NCBI RefSeq assembly: GCF_958979055.1
Contig: NC_084886.1
Coordinates: 1,941,001-2,005,000 of the forward strand
Reading direction: 5' to 3'
DNA length: 64,000 bases
From: Alnus glutinosa
Lineage: Eukaryota; Streptophyta; Magnoliopsida; Fagales; Betulaceae
A model generated the notes under the pieces. The model did no database searches. It worked only from the letters and a program-made list of their open reading frames with translations, and was not told the DNA's origin. Made by a program: the position numbers and the translations under genes. Below, one piece after another: positions 20,910 through 33,653 of this stretch; the stretch's first letter is position 1; every line of letters starts with the position of its first letter.

Positions 20910-22211
20910 TTAATAAGAGAGAATGGAAAATAAAGCCTGTATGAAGGTGAGAATGAGTATGAAAATTGCGGCTATGAAGGAAGAGATCGACCATGGATTA
21001 CTGAAATAGTCACGCATCAAGGTCGCTCTCCATCTGGGCCATTGATCTCTATAATACTCGTTAACATCATGAGCTATCCGACCATAGTAGAATTCGGAGA
21101 TAAGAGTGTCGTTGTACAGCCCGTTGAAGAGATTGGACACGTCTTCTGTACTCAAAGCATGCACAACAATCTCTTCATCGCAGAGCAGGTCCGCATCCTT
21201 GCTGGTATTGATGAGGCAATCCAGGAATACTGCATAAGACGTGAACTGATCCCTGCAATGGCGGTCACATTGCTCATACGCTATGAGATTTCGGAACAAA
21301 GATTCTGAATTCCCTCTGACTTTTATGGGAGGGATTTCAAACACCCCTTTGCTGAACTTAATGTTCAAAATGTCGTCTGGAGATCCCTTCTTGAATACGA
21401 CTCCAGCCTGTAAGAGATCTGTCACCGGAGGAAAGAGTTGCAGGTTTGTGTTTTCAGGCCTTCTACGACCGGAGGTGGAAAGTAAGCAGCTGTGCAGTAA
21501 GTCAAGTATATGCTTAACTTCACGATCATTTGGTCTGTATTCAGCTGGCACTGTCGTCAACATCATCGTCTCAAAGAATTTGAGAACAAGCTTCGCTAGA
21601 AAATGGGGTTCTTGTTCGCTGACGGCTACGGTTACGTCGGTTAGCTCAAACAAGCGCTGGAGAATAAACCAAGGAATTTGGTTTTCCAACAAAATCACGT
21701 CATGATACAGATTTTCATACATCCAGGACGTGTTAAATATGGGGTCATCTCTGTGTCTTGGTACTACGTAAGCCTCTTTTCGAAAGAGCTCAATCAGAAA
21801 GCAACCATCAACGACCATCATTTCTATGAATTTTTCGTCGTTTAGACTGAATGGGTCGGCATAATGATCACGCGCACGCTTCTGTAACCTTCTAATACTT
21901 TCAACAATGTGCTCCAAAGTTCCCTCTGGAGGTGGTGGAAACCGTTCGAGGAGGGATCCTAGGTACCACATTTTTATCTCTTCCATGGGGGCTAGTCTTT
22001 TAGTGCCACGGTGATAAGGGCCAATGGAGACTATGTTAGGATCATAAACATTCTCGTTACGCCGGCGAAGTTTCTGGGGGACTCTGAAAATGCTACTCTC
22101 TACTAAGGACGGTGAGTCATGGCAAAGCCTTTTAGTGATGGAAGAGGCTAAAATTCTATCTAAGTTAGACACTTCAATTGAAACATCTGCAACTTCATCC
22201 GTCTCTGCCAT
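20910..22211 (-). CDS. DUF247 (UPF0481, At3g47200-like) protein
   Basis: Single-exon gene of 433 residues. I choose the ATG at 22211 (MAETDEVADVSIEV); upstream frame positions lack an ATG. The DUF247 signatures run in order: SIFRVPQKLRRRNENVYDPN with IVSIGPYHRG (about residues 45-70), DGCFLIELF, the NxxMYENLYHDVILLENQIPW region near residues 165-180, FxxLIAYEQC, and a C-terminal hydrophobic segment (SISSFIAAIFILILTFIQAL) serving as a membrane anchor. Length and order fit the family. The biochemical role of most members is unknown; some have been tied to self-incompatibility and growth control in grasses. The frame is open from start to anchor, so it looks functional. A 5' UTR intron is possible but not shown. 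Confidence 0.93.
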   Translation of the reverse strand: MAETDEVADVSIEVSNLDRILASSITKRLCHDSPSLVESSIFRVPQKLRRRNENVYDPNIVSIGPYHRGTKRLAPMEEIKMWYLGSLLERFPPPPEGTLEHIVESIRRLQKRARDHYADPFSLNDEKFIEMMVVDGCFLIELFRKEAYVVPRHRDDPIFNTSWMYENLYHDVILLENQIPWFILQRLFELTDVTVAVSEQEPHFLAKLVLKFFETMMLTTVPAEYRPNDREVKHILDLLHSCLLSTSGRRRPENTNLQLFPPVTDLLQAGVVFKKGSPDDILNIKFSKGVFEIPPIKVRGNSESLFRNLIAYEQCDRHCRDQFTSYAVFLDCLINTSKDADLLCDEEIVVHALSTEDVSNLFNGLYNDTLISEFYYGRIAHDVNEYYRDQWPRWRATLMRDYFSNPWSISSFIAAIFILILTFIQALFSILSY

Positions 22212-22976
22212 CCCATCAAGCAACTTCCCAATTAAGCCCACCAGTCTGTACGTCCCAAAAAGCCCATTTGTGGAGTGTTAAATAATTCAATTAATCATTT
22301 CTTATTAGTTTAAACTCTTGAAATATGCCATGATTTAATAAAGAGCGTAAAAAAGGAGAGAAAGAACGCAAAGAAATATAATCAATATGTTAGGAATGAT
22401 CTGAAACATGGTTGTACTCCTAAAACAGAGGAACAGATTCTCAAAGTCATCTTTTGGCAAGTGAGAGCCAGAATTTTTGCTGGTCTGTGTGTAATTGTTT
22501 TCATTTGTTAATAGAAAATGCTCATTTATCAAAAAAGAACAAAAAAAAAAAGGGTTGGTCCACTTACACGCTAGCTAGCTAACAAAATACATAACCAGAT
22601 AGACAAAAGAATTTGAATGAACAGAAGTTATGAAAGCCTACCTAGCTCGGTTATGTAGCAGCTTAAAGAATCACCCTGAAGCAAGTGCAAATCATCAACA
22701 ACTGATGCAATTAATATATATATGATTCTGGGCCCTGGCAGTCATCAAAATTAAGCTCTCAAGGATAGAGGAAACCCACACGGTTAAGGGGATTGTTTGA
22801 GTGAAAGAATTCTCCGCTTGGAGTACGAGAATACCACAAAACTCCCTCTCATGATCTTATCCATCCTTATCCCTAACAGTAACAGCCACGAACATCATGC
22901 AATTATGTTTCATAATAAGTCGCCCAATCTCCTCTCCTGTCTTAATTAAACATCATTACGTCGAATGTCAGGTGAT

Positions 22977-23265
22977 GAGTAATGCTAAAAGGAAGACTTG
23001 TGTCACTTTTGAGTCATCTCAAAATTAATGTAATTTTTAAAATTATCATAAGATGTATGATAGATTACTATTAAATTTTGATCCAATAATAATTTTAAGA
23101 AAAATGTTAAATTTATAACACCAACCCTTCACATGGGGTGGACCCCACACACTAGGGTCCACCCTCATGTAAAGAGTTGTTGTGATGGTGTTGTGTATGA
23201 ATCAAATCCGTAATTTTAAAAGATACGTCAAGAAAAATATAAGTCTTTTTTTTTTTAACATTACT
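22977..23265. mobile_element. MITE, GAGTAATGCTA family
   Basis: Left end GAGTAATGCTAAAAGGAAGA and right end, reversed, AGTAATGTTAAAAAAAAAAA with AGACTTAT following. It contains an internal palindrome near 23130-23170 (GGGTGGACCCCACACACTAG and its partner). No coding capacity. Confidence 0.6.
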
Positions 23266-24073
23266 TGTTAGGTGAGTGTTTGTTGGTATAACAAACAGCT
23301 AACACAATTTTGACTTGTTCATTTGAAAAACGAAATAACAAATTGGAAACTTGTCTTGCAAGCATATGCATGATTGAAACTTGAAAGGAATAGATTTGTC
23401 GTTTAGCTCTCTCTCAGTCCAACGTTTGTATTTTTCCTCTTCCAAAGCTAGCTTAGTGTATATATATATATATATATATATATTAATTAATAGCCTTCAT
23501 TACTTGTTGGCCAAGTCGCCACGTAGCCTGACAATGAAATTAACCGAATCATTAATCAACGACGAAAACTACACATGGGAAAACGTTAGGTAAACCAGTG
23601 GGTCAGACCAATCTCCTTAGTAGACTGGCTAATCCTCTATATATAGAAACCGGTGGGCATGTGATTTAGTGGATTTGGATTAAGATTTTGGGCTCAGAAA
23701 TAATTGGAATTATTACGCATGCAAGTCGGCTTATCTCTTTTTTATGTATGGATGAGAATTAAGGGCAATAGACGACCTTATTTTACGGGATCTGAATCCT
23801 ATATGTACCATTTCAGCAAAAAAAAAAAACTAATATTCAGAGACGACTTGCTTTTAGAACTTGCGCATGCATAATTCGCAAATACTCCATACAAACAAAT
23901 TGAGAGGCAATACTGGTTATGTTTTGTTTACATTACTCTTGTACTTTTCCGAAACAAGGATCTACAAAATCTGCAACATAGAAGAATGCATACAATATTA
24001 TCCTAATTAAGTACATTATCTACGCATATACTATTACGTACCAGATGGGAACAAAAGAGTTCACAAGCAATCA

Positions 24074-24426
24074 TGTTTCTTTGTTATTTGGTTATTATTA
24101 TATCTTTGTTATTTAGTTATTATTTATCTAGTAGAGTCTATCTTTAAGTAGGGATAAAATGATAGTATGTTATCCCTAAGTAGTTGAGTATTATCTTTAT
24201 TAATAGTTGTTAGTGATAGGATAGTCATAGGATACATCTCTATCCATATGGGAGTAGTTTATGTTTATCGCATTTCTTTGTAATTCTATATAAACCTATT
24301 GGGTTGATAAATAAAGGTAAGCAAAGATTATTAATATTCAACTCTTGAATTGATTTGGGAGGTATTAAGGTTCCTCGAACTACCCATACTTATCCGTTAT
24401 GTGTTTGAGTAATTAAGCACGTAACA
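24074..24426 (+). mobile_element. Possible solo LTR (Copia-like), fossil
   Basis: The segment starts TG and ends CA, has a TATATAAACC promoter-like motif followed by an AATAAA-type signal about 25 bp on, and is of LTR length (353 bp). No internal region and no second LTR are visible, and no clear target duplication. It could be a solo LTR of moderate age; the call rests on layout only. Confidence 0.35.
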
Positions 24427-25029
24427 TATACATACATGTCTGGTGAGAGGCCTCGCTTGTTTCCCAACAAGAAGAAAACAGTGTTCGGGTTTGCAGCCAA
24501 TTTAGCATTTTAAGCATGCAGCTTCTGCTTAATTGTAAGTCGTGATTGAGCAAAGAAACTGATGGCATGACGTGGCAAAGCTCAACCTATTGCTTTATTT
24601 ATTTATTTCTGAGCAATACATATATTGATAAAAGAATTTCAATAGAAAACGCTATGAAAGATAATCTCGGTTAAATGAGTTGCGGCTGAAAGAATTTAAT
24701 TGATAATGCCAATTATCAAAAACTAGTGCGGTATGATTCTGGCAACGAATACACCTTTTCTTTTCTTTGAAAAAAAAAAATATAACAAGAAGAAATAGTG
24801 GTCTTGCAAGGTATGATCGAAAAGAACGGTCGTTTCATTAGTTATCCCTCTATATTTCTTCTCTAGCCTCATATATTTATGAATTTGTTGTGTAATTCAC
24901 CATGTAGCATAACAATAATATTGCACGAGATCGGAACCCTAGAATTAGACTATTTGAGTTGCACATAATTCAAACAATTTCACATAAAGGGAGCCCGCAT
25001 GTACCAGGCAGCCAGGAGTATAGGTTCAT

Positions 25030-25243
25030 CTTATCAAGATTATTTCAAATTATTTGTTCGAATTTGAGAAAATTCAGACAGATGATTATGAAATACCATT
25101 ATGGAACCCACTTGACTGGATAAGACCGGATAAGTGGCTGGACAGTCCAATTTTTATTTGGTTAGGTAAGTTCCATAAGTGGTTTATCACAGCCACCTGT
25201 TTGAGTTCTCTCATATAAGGGTAAACAATTTGACAGGATCCTA
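25030..25243. mobile_element. MITE with GGATCCT ends, copy A
   Basis: It has arms TTTCAAATTATTTGTTCGAA and, reversed from the right, GGATCCTGTCAAATTGTTTA, with the internal words ACCGGATAAGTGG and TTTTTATTTGGTTAGGTAAG. The same structure recurs at 25383-25530 and 40284-40479, which defines a family of about 200 bp. Confidence 0.55.
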
Positions 25244-25382
25244 ATCCAAGTTCATCTGCTGAAGCAAGTTGGTCCCTACACTACATCCCCTTCTTGGTAG
25301 GAATGCCCAAATTGCATGCGTGCAATTCAAACATTTGGGGATAAGTAGTTGCTAGCATATATCATCTTCATCTAGTCTCTAC

Positions 25383-25530
25383 CCAAATTTGAGAACTTAT
25401 GGGACTCACCTGATCGGATAAGTAGTTAGGTAGTCCAAATTTTATTTGGTCAGGTAAGCTCTATAAATGCTCCTTCACAATCACCTTCCGAATTTGAAAA
25501 TTCGGACAGAAAACTTGAGGGGATCCTTAT
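25383..25530. mobile_element. MITE with GGATCCT ends, copy B (left end incomplete)
   Basis: It shares GGATAAGTAGTTAGGTAGTC and TTTTATTTGGTCAGGTAAGC with the copies at 25030 and 40284 and ends ...GAGGGGATCC. The left arm is degraded. Confidence 0.5.
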
Positions 25531-25823
25531 CCCTCTAGAACACATATAGCGAATGTTGCCTAAAGTTGTATTGTGATTGGGCTCAGATAGAACATGGGCT
25601 ATTTGTCCGTGCAACTCAAGACTATCCCATCATACTGTCCTAGCTAAAATAACCCAATGACGGCGAGCCAGCTTGTCCAGACTCATGCATGATTTGCAAA
25701 TGCTGGTGAAATTTTAGTTATGGTACTCAGTAACTCTCATGGGATCAAGATACACTAGATCTCAATATACATACATACATACATACATCGGTGAGAGAGA
25801 AGTAGATGAAAGAAACAAGACTA

Positions 25824-27345
25824 TTAACCATCTCTCCATACTTCCCGCAAAAGTTGATACCTGACAACCTTTCGACCACTGCCTTTCTTCGGCATCAAGT
25901 TGGGTCTTGCTGAAGTAGAAGAAACCCGGAAGTTGTCTACGACAATGGAAGTTATGGGTGAATCCAACTCGTCAAGCTCATTGTCACTTGTGTACGCTTT
26001 TCGAAGCACTGACGATCCGTTCATCATAGATTGACTTCCAACCTCTCCTATGATGCCTGTTAGTGAAGCTGCTGGAGGTGGTTGATAGACTGTTGGAGCA
26101 GCAGTGCATGGAAAGCTTGTGATAGTATCTTCCTCAGCCTCAAGAAGGTCCTAAATCAATATAAAACCAAGCAGAAGGAAATCAAGGCTAATACAGTGAG
26201 TTCCATGCAAACTCGTTGTTAGTTAGATTCTGTAGTAACCAATCACATGAAAATTAAGAGAGGAAGAAATGAAACCCATGTAATCTTAGCAGGAATGAAG
26301 GAGAAAAACTAAGAGGGGAGGCAAACAAAGGGATGTACTAACCTCAGAATCCAGGGCCTCAAGAACAGCCGCTGGAATTGGGTCTGGGCAAAACTCATCG
26401 GGGACAAAATTGTTAAGAACCCCCTTGATCAATGATGCACCAAATTTGGGGCATACCTACATATATTAAAATTTTAACAGTGAATAGGGTAATTGTTCCC
26501 CAAGAAAAGTGAAGCAAAAGAACAGGGAGAATGAAAATCAACTGAAAGTGTTGACGTTGCAGGATTTGACCTCTTTTCTTGTGGACCTATCCCCAAGCAT
26601 TTCAAAAGGAAGCATCATGAGATCACTCAATGCATTAAGGAGATGGAAAGCCTTGAAGGATGTCTCGCATTCGGGTTTCTTGTCACCATCAAGTTTATTC
26701 TCATCTTCACAAGCATCGCTATCGTCAATGCCAAATAAATCCGTAAGCCATCTTGACCAGTTCCCTATCTGAAAGCACAAATACAAGAGAGCAATAAACT
26801 CTAATCAAGAGTACAAAGAATCGCTGATTCCTTCATAATAATAGAGCTTGAGGCTATGTTTTGCTCTCATTCTTTTGGAGGAAGTCCAGAAGACATATTT
26901 GAAAACCTTCAACATAATCATGAATGTGAAAGTTCATGCATATCCAAATGGAATATAACTCAAAACAGCAATGCAGTTTAAAGCGACTCCGAAGTGAAGC
27001 TGAAAAGTAGCAAACTTTAAAGGAGAAATTTTCTTGTAAACCTACGATGGAAGACCAATATTAAGATAATTTTTGCATACCATCAATGATAAGGTGGCAA
27101 AAGTGTTATCAAAGTGGACTCCTCTTGCAAAATTTAAAATAGACAGGTTGTGTAGTAACCCCCAAAAAAAAGGCTTCTCTGCAGTGACATTATACATCTT
27201 TTAATCTATTCATTTCTGATGTCCAACATGTAGCTACTGAAGAAACATGGTCACAGGCTCACGAAAAGGGTATAAAGCACCCAAAAGTTATAATAATTAA
27301 TTATTCATCCAAAAAAAAAGTTATAATAATCAAAATATATTTATT

Positions 27346-27378
<33 letters not shown>

Positions 27379-30300
27379 TTTTTGGCCAAAGAATAAACCG
27401 TCCACTCTTTGCCATCATATTTAGGGGTGGGCAAAAACCGTCCACCCAACTTCTGACCCTTCCCCGACTTGATTCTGACCCGACCAGGTTGGCTTCCAAT
27501 AGAGGACAAGTTGGAATGTTGGATGTCGGAAGCCATTTTTCAATTCCGACAAAAGTTGGGTCAGAAATTGAAAGCCCAATAGATTTTCCAATAATTTCCT
27601 ACCCGACCTGATTTTTTTTTTTTTAAAAAAAAAAGAAAAAAAATACAATTACGAAACACCAAGTCCTGGCCTAAGCAGCGCCATTTGGACCTTTGGTCAG
27701 CAGCGTCAGCTCTCTCTCTCTCTCTCGAACTTTCTTGTTGCACCATTCGACACAAAGACAAATCATCTCGTCTCCTTCTGGCTGCGCCAATGCCATTATG
27801 TGTTCGTCTTCGCTTGTCAAAGACGAAGAGACGAAGATGAATCTGTTCGTCTTCTTCAATGAAGACGAAGATGAATCTGTTCGTCTTCTTCAATGAAGAC
27901 GAAGATGAATCTGTTCGTCTTCTTCAATGAAGACGAACAGATCTTCGATTCTTCGTCAACATTCGTGAAGTTTTCGAGCCGAGTACAACTCCGACTGTTC
28001 TGACCGACTTTGGCTTTTCGGAGGTGAAGGCGGCTCGGAAATCATCTCCGTCGGAGGATTTCCGACTGTTTCGACGAGGGGGAAACCGAAAGAGGCATTT
28101 TCGACTCCGTCGGAGTCGGTGTACAGCCCTAATCATATTCTAACAAGTGGAAAAAAGTATGTGAGATATAGTGTCAATGAGCATTTAATTTCTCAGGGCC
28201 CATAAAATCATCCAAAAGGACTGAAGCAGATAAAAACAGCTAAATTCTCAGAGATAAGAATGAGAAAGGTGAAAAAATGATGATATCAAAGTATCCCACT
28301 GAAAAAATTACTCACAGCATTTTTTAGCTGCACACCAGACCCAAAGCTTGATTTTCCAGCGGGAATGGGGAGAACCTTAGAATCACTAATAGGATCAGAA
28401 ACAGGATCTGTCGGCATCTCTTCAGCTGATTTACGAAGAATAGCATTGAACATTGCCACATCTAGTCTACACACTAACTGCTCCATTACCTAGAAATACA
28501 AAAGAAATAGCACATATTTTCTGCCAGATTGCATTTCCAAAATTGTAAAAATTATCTCAAAATTCACAGTAGACAAAAAAAATGTTCTGAAGAAAAAAAA
28601 AAAACCCTTTTTTTTTGGGAGGGTGGGGGGGGGGGGGGGGGGGCTAATATAAGAACCCTAGCCCTGAGAATCCACTAAAGACTCTGGCTGTTTTAATTAG
28701 TGTTCAAGGAGTTTTGAATTCCCAATGTCTTTTGTTTTTCAGCACTTACGCCACGCCACTAGGCCCAGCAGCCCTAGGCACATGATCTAGACACGCTTAA
28801 GTAATAATGGGCTCGTAACTGGTCAAGTACATAAGAATGTGTATGTTATCAGGGAAAAAGAAATATAGGTTGCTAAGGTGGCTAGAGCAGGTATTGATTC
28901 CAAATATCCTGCATATGCAGGTAACTTACAAAGATTCAGTGACAGAGATTACCATGAACATACCCTCCAATTGATTAATTTTAATGTTCATGTATCTAGT
29001 CAAGAATAAATCAACCACCAGAATGGATTCATCAACTTCAGGGTTTCTAAGGAAATGTACCTCCCCTCTGTTTAACTATCACATGATCATACACATTCAC
29101 AACTTGGCTTTTCCATTTTGATACACAAACTAAAAGTGTACCATTTAAGAATCTCATTCCTGTATACCTATTTGAGGAATTTTCAATGCATTAACATACC
29201 AATTTTGCGAGCAAAGGCAAGCAGCCACACTCATGCCCTCCAGCTCGAAGAGGACAAAGCCTTTCACAAGCATCCTTAAAAGCCTTTTTCCAAAGATCTA
29301 TCGAGAAGTTCCCCTGCTCCTGATCACCTAAACCATATCTCCTTGCATGGGTTTTCCTTGAGCCTGAGCTCTTAGCAGCAGCAGGCTGCATATGTGGAGT
29401 CAGAGTCTGAATCACCGAAACAGCAAATGAAATTAGCCATGAACTATTATAAAAAAATTCAATGTGAAAGAACTTAGCAGAAGCAACGGCAGAGAGAAAG
29501 AGAGAGAATTTGACCTGCCACCACACAGACTCAATGATTCGGTTGAAGATCCAAGCCTCAACATTTTCCAACGCAACTATATATGTCTGTGGGTCCTCCC
29601 AGTCATCAAAATATTGCACTGTACTATTTTTCTGTTCCTCATGAAGAGATGACTCGTGCCGCTTCAGGGAAGACGTCTCACCCAACCCATTCCCACCACC
29701 ACTACCATCAATGTTTGGTCCAGCAGATAGTTGCAATTTCTCAACAGCCTGGCTGACGATTGCCCTCAACACAATTGAGTTTGACAACCAGAAAGTCAAC
29801 CTGTTTAACGAAGGCAAAAAAATTTCCCTGAAGGTTTCTGTGTTGAACTAGAAAGCCTGGCATGAGTAATATGTATCACTAAAAAGACAGCTAATTGTCC
29901 TTAGCTTCAGCTAACTGGGCTTCCAATTTTGACAATTTGCAAAACAAGATCGATTTTCTCTATGATGGAAATATCAGCATTTAAAATCTGCCAAATTAAT
30001 AATGCAACATCATTTGCAAATGCTTTAAAAATTCTAAAAAGTGGGTTTGTTCATACCTCGGAACATCATTTCCACATGCTTTAGCAACCAAAACTAATCC
30101 TGAAACAGCAGCTCTAGCTGCACTTGCCCTATTAGCTGGGGACCTCGCTTTACAAGCATGAAGATAGAACCTAGAAAGACGCCGAGCCGGAGCATGGACC
30201 TTGGTGGCAGAACTCCCATGCTCAGCAACCACTGAATAAAGGGCAACCTCGACAGCAGCAGCTTCCTGCAACTCTTCCTCAAGCATTTCAATTTTAGATT

Positions 30301-32277
30301 CTAATTCGACTTTGCCATCAGAAAAGTCATTTATTGTTGCTTTACTTTCAGTAACCACTGAATAAAGGGCAAGCTCAACAGAAGCAGCTTTCCGCAACTC
30401 TTCCTCAAGCATTTCAATTTTAGATTCTAATTCGACTTTGCCATCAGAAAAGCCATTTCTTGTTGCTATACTTTCAGTATTTGAATGACTCGGGGCACTA
30501 GCAGCTTCTGGAACATTAATATTGTTTCCCTGTCCCGTGAGCTGACTGGTGCTTAAAATCTCACTGCTATTGACAGAGTTGAAAGGGAACTGAACAGACT
30601 TCACATGCTTTAGTTTATTAGTTTTAGGAACACTTTCCTGAAGTCCAAGTGAATTCCTGCTGAATGAAAGAGTATCATTCCTTAATTTGACTTGCTTACG
30701 GGCAGCGTCTTCTGATAATTTACCAACTAGTTTGTCTTCTTCTACATGATGTTTCTTCACCCCTAAGATCTGTTCTTCCTGTCCATTTTGTTGCAGCTCC
30801 TTTTTCTCTCTGTCTTCCAGAATCCCAACATTAACACTTTCTCTGTTATCCTTTGCTGATGCTGATTTGTTCTGCAATTTAATGACAAATGGCTGTTCAA
30901 GTACCCAAAACTACACAACTAAATCTGCTAGGACAAAATAAAGACAAACAATCAGATTGGTTCCTCCTGACATCATCAGCACAGCACACAGGCAGATCTA
31001 GAGCTGCAGTCCATTGACTCCACCATTTCCTAAGTTCAGAAGTATTACACCAATGTAAAAATGAATTTGGATGAATGCAACGAATCATTTACACATTTCT
31101 CTTATGAAACTTATGCAACTGGGTGACCTAAATCCATACATATTTTCCAGGCCTATGGCTAAAGTGGCATGAGAGCATCACAGGCTAACAAAAGATACAT
31201 TAGTCGTCTTATAAGTAACTTAAAGACAGTACAACTTGAAGAAATTCATCAACTCAGAACAGGCACATCCATTTACGTTTGAACTTTGCATCCAACTGAG
31301 CCAAAACTAGTCAAGAAAAACATAATCATGCAGGCATAAACTTACACAAATATTAATTCCAATAATTATACAATAACGCCAGGAATTTCAAATCATGTAG
31401 AACTGAAATTCCTATTCCACTTCAATTTCAAGCAGCCAAAAAAAGCTAAAATATTTTGTGGATGACACAAATAAAGATGCTCAATGCAACAGAGAAAACA
31501 ATTCATACAAAAAGGGGATAACATTTTTGATACATTCAGTGAGAATGATAAGAAAGTAATGATATTGAGCACCTGGTCTCTTTGAGGTGGTGAACACCCT
31601 GTAGTCTCAAAAGCAGAAGATGCAATGGTTCGTGATGAATGTGATGAAAAATCTTCATCAACGTCTTCATCATCATCAGTAAAAGATGCAATCTCAGCTT
31701 CCTCATCATTCTCTTCATTGGCCAATCCTGAAAAGGATTCGCTTTTGTCCAGTGACACTTCCTTTGACAAGCTGCCCTTTGGTGATGAGCCGGAACTATC
31801 TCTATCAAGAGGTTGAATGTTAACATAAAGAACTGGTTGCACCGAGCTCTTAAAACTCCGTTTGCAGTTCACTTTAGCACTTATGGTTATGGTTTCCTTG
31901 ATGACTCCATGATCTGCAAGATTTATCGCAGCCGACCCTAAGAGTTGACCTTTCACTGCCCTGTCCTTCCGAGGCTCATACAAGTAAAACTCTAAGCTGT
32001 TCTTCAGAAAACTCGCGCGGGTTGCGGTCTTTTTGGATGCTTCCCTCCATAAAGTAACCGGAAGCCTGAAAGACTCGCCGATTCCAATCCTCCCATCCCC
32101 AACACCACAAGTAAAGGACCCAGAATTCCTATCACCATTTTCCCACTGAACCACCACAGACTGAGCAGATTTCAAAGTCTGTGACTGGGGCCATGGCTTG
32201 ACCTCCTGTACATGGATAAGGTAATCAACCTGAAATGAAACACTTTTTCGACTCTTTGATCTCAGCCCAAGCACCAT
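25824..32277 (-). CDS. NT-C2 (EEIG1/EHBP1 N-terminal) domain protein with DIL-like C-terminal region
   Basis: Eight minus-strand exons join in frame: 32277-31573, 30871-30057, 29800-29515, 29406-29200, 28489-28316, 26768-26571, 26456-26343, 26150-25824; total 941 residues. Residues 1-155 are an NT-C2 domain (MVLGLRSKSRKSVSFQVDYL start, then LPVTLWREA, LEFYLYEPRKDRAVKGQLLG and VLYVNIQPLD), a lipid- or membrane-binding C2 variant. An acidic Ser-rich stretch follows (about 180-225), then a low-complexity and coiled-coil part containing a tandem 42-residue duplication (about 367-450). Residues 480-830 are helical and look like the dilute (DIL)-type region of plant relatives (LTFWLSNSIVLRAIVSQAV, MEQLVCRLDVAMFNAILR, DEFCPDPIPAAVLEAL). 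The family includes proteins of chloroplast and organelle positioning; no specific role is claimed here. The long introns hold transposons. A 5' UTR intron is likely upstream of 32277. Confidence 0.88.
27422..28131. mobile_element. hAT-type non-autonomous element with exact 8-bp duplication
   Basis: It starts TAGGGGTGGGCAAA and ends, reversed, TAGGGCTGTACACC, flanked by exact ATCATATT copies (27414-27421 and 28132-28139). TAGGGxTG ends and 8-bp duplications are hAT traits. The 710-bp interior is non-coding and has sub-terminal CCGAC/GTCGG-rich arms and a 34-bp minisatellite. It sits in the intron between exons 5 and 6 of the NT-C2 gene. Confidence 0.88.
27833..27934. repeat. 34-bp minisatellite, three exact units
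   Basis: Three identical units at 27833-27866, 27867-27900 and 27901-27934, each running from GAAGATGAATCTG to TTCAATGAAGAC. Each unit is itself a near-palindrome of GTCTTC/GAAGAC. They lie inside the hAT element. Confidence 0.95.
28621..28643. repeat. Poly-G tract
   Basis: A run of G broken once by T, in the intron between exons 4 and 5 of the NT-C2 gene (run of C in the transcript). Such tracts are prone to sequencing and replication slippage. Confidence 0.8.
30227..30478 (-). repeat. In-frame tandem duplication, 2 x 126 bp, in the NT-C2 coding exon 2
   Basis: Units 30227-30352 and 30353-30478 are about 90% identical and each is exactly 42 codons. The encoded units share FSDGKVELESKIEMLEEELQ or ...LRK, then a VALYSVV or LALYSVV segment. 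The duplicated part is predicted coiled coil. Confidence 0.95.
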
Positions 32278-33478
32278 TATACTGAAAAAATTCCGGCTTG
32301 GCCCTCAGCGGGTACGATCAGTCACAATGCATCTATGCTTATGAAACCATAACACAATGAAAGATTACGATTAGAGAAAATAAAAAACTGGCGCAAAAGT
32401 CCATCGATTATCGTATAATGGGAATAAACAAAAATGAAAGAACATTTACTCTGAGCATAAGAACGAGAATGAAAACAAAAGAGAACGTGGGTAAGTCTCC
32501 AAATCTCAAATTATTAACAGTCTTGGGCATGACTTACCCCACACATTCATCTATATAAAATACACAAAAATACATCATATATTCCTGAAGAGGAGCCCCA
32601 CAAATGAACTAAACAAAATCAGAGCCCACAATCATTTCCCAATTCATAACACGCCAGAGAGAGAGAGAGAGTAAAAAAATACCAAAAATCCAACTCATAC
32701 AGAGGAAGCTAATTATATGAAAATGGTATCAGTAACGGTCAAACAATGATTTAAAATGAAAAAGAAAAAGAGATGGTCGGCGACGCATTCAGAGAAACTG
32801 TGATTTATGGTTAGGTGTAACAGCATCAGATCCAGATAAAAGAATCAAACACAAACCTTAAGATCAGGTAAAAGCGCAAATAAGCCAAGAAAACGTAGAG
32901 CTTTGTTGAGTAAATGTATGTACTGTAGAAATGAGTCACGCTGATCAGGATGAATGCAGAAGAGAATGATTGAATGAATATGAACAGAGGCTGGGATTCC
33001 CTGTTTGTCCAGTGCTTGTCAGAGGTGAGCTTTAGTTTTCTTTCGAGGTCAAGTGTGTGAAAAGCGTGCTTTGAATATAATGGAAACTGAAAGGCCAAGA
33101 AAAGGTTGGGGGGGGGGGAAGGAACAGGAGGCACGAATGGGCGTTGTCATGGGATTACGAACTACGAGAGGACGATGTTGAGCTTCCGGGCCCAGTTATC
33201 CCTTCTATTGGGCTCCTTCCTTCCCCAAAGATAATCCCCCTTTTTTTTTTTAATTATTATTATTATTATTTTTTTATAAATCACTTTTGGTTTAATGGAG
33301 TCTAATTCAGCTTTAAAAACCCATTTTAGTCATTTTCCAGGTGGCCTCTCTCTCTTTCTCAAAAACCATTTTGATAAGGAGTTTTGTTATGAATTTTTTT
33401 GTTTGAATATTAATAAGAAGTAATTGCTATGGTATAAAATACAAATAAGGTTGAATTTTTTATGGGAAAAAAGTGAAC

Positions 33479-33653
33479 AAAATTGTTTGCTAATAATTTT
33501 GAAAAGACGTTAACTAATTTTTATTTTTTTTGAGAGAAATAAAAACAAGGGGGAGATAAAATTGTTTGCAAATAGTTTTGAAAAGACGTTGACTTCTTCT
33601 TATTCTTTTTTTTTTTTTTTTTTTTTGAGAGAAATGAAAACCATGGGGAGATG
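33479..33653. repeat. Tandem duplication of ~80-95 bp
   Basis: Both units read AAAATTGTTTGC, then TTTTGAAAAGACGTT, a T run, GAGAGAAATRAAAACCA and GGGGAGAT. They differ in T-run length and scattered bases. Confidence 0.7.

Larger units (their letters stand above)
22212..25823. other. AT-rich spacer with several small transposons
   Basis: No gene is visible. It holds a MITE at 22977-23265, a (TA)n run at 23459-23482, a possible solo LTR at 24074-24426, and two related MITEs at 25030-25243 and 25383-25530. The 3' end of the NT-C2 gene transcript should fall in the last few hundred bases. Confidence 0.4.
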
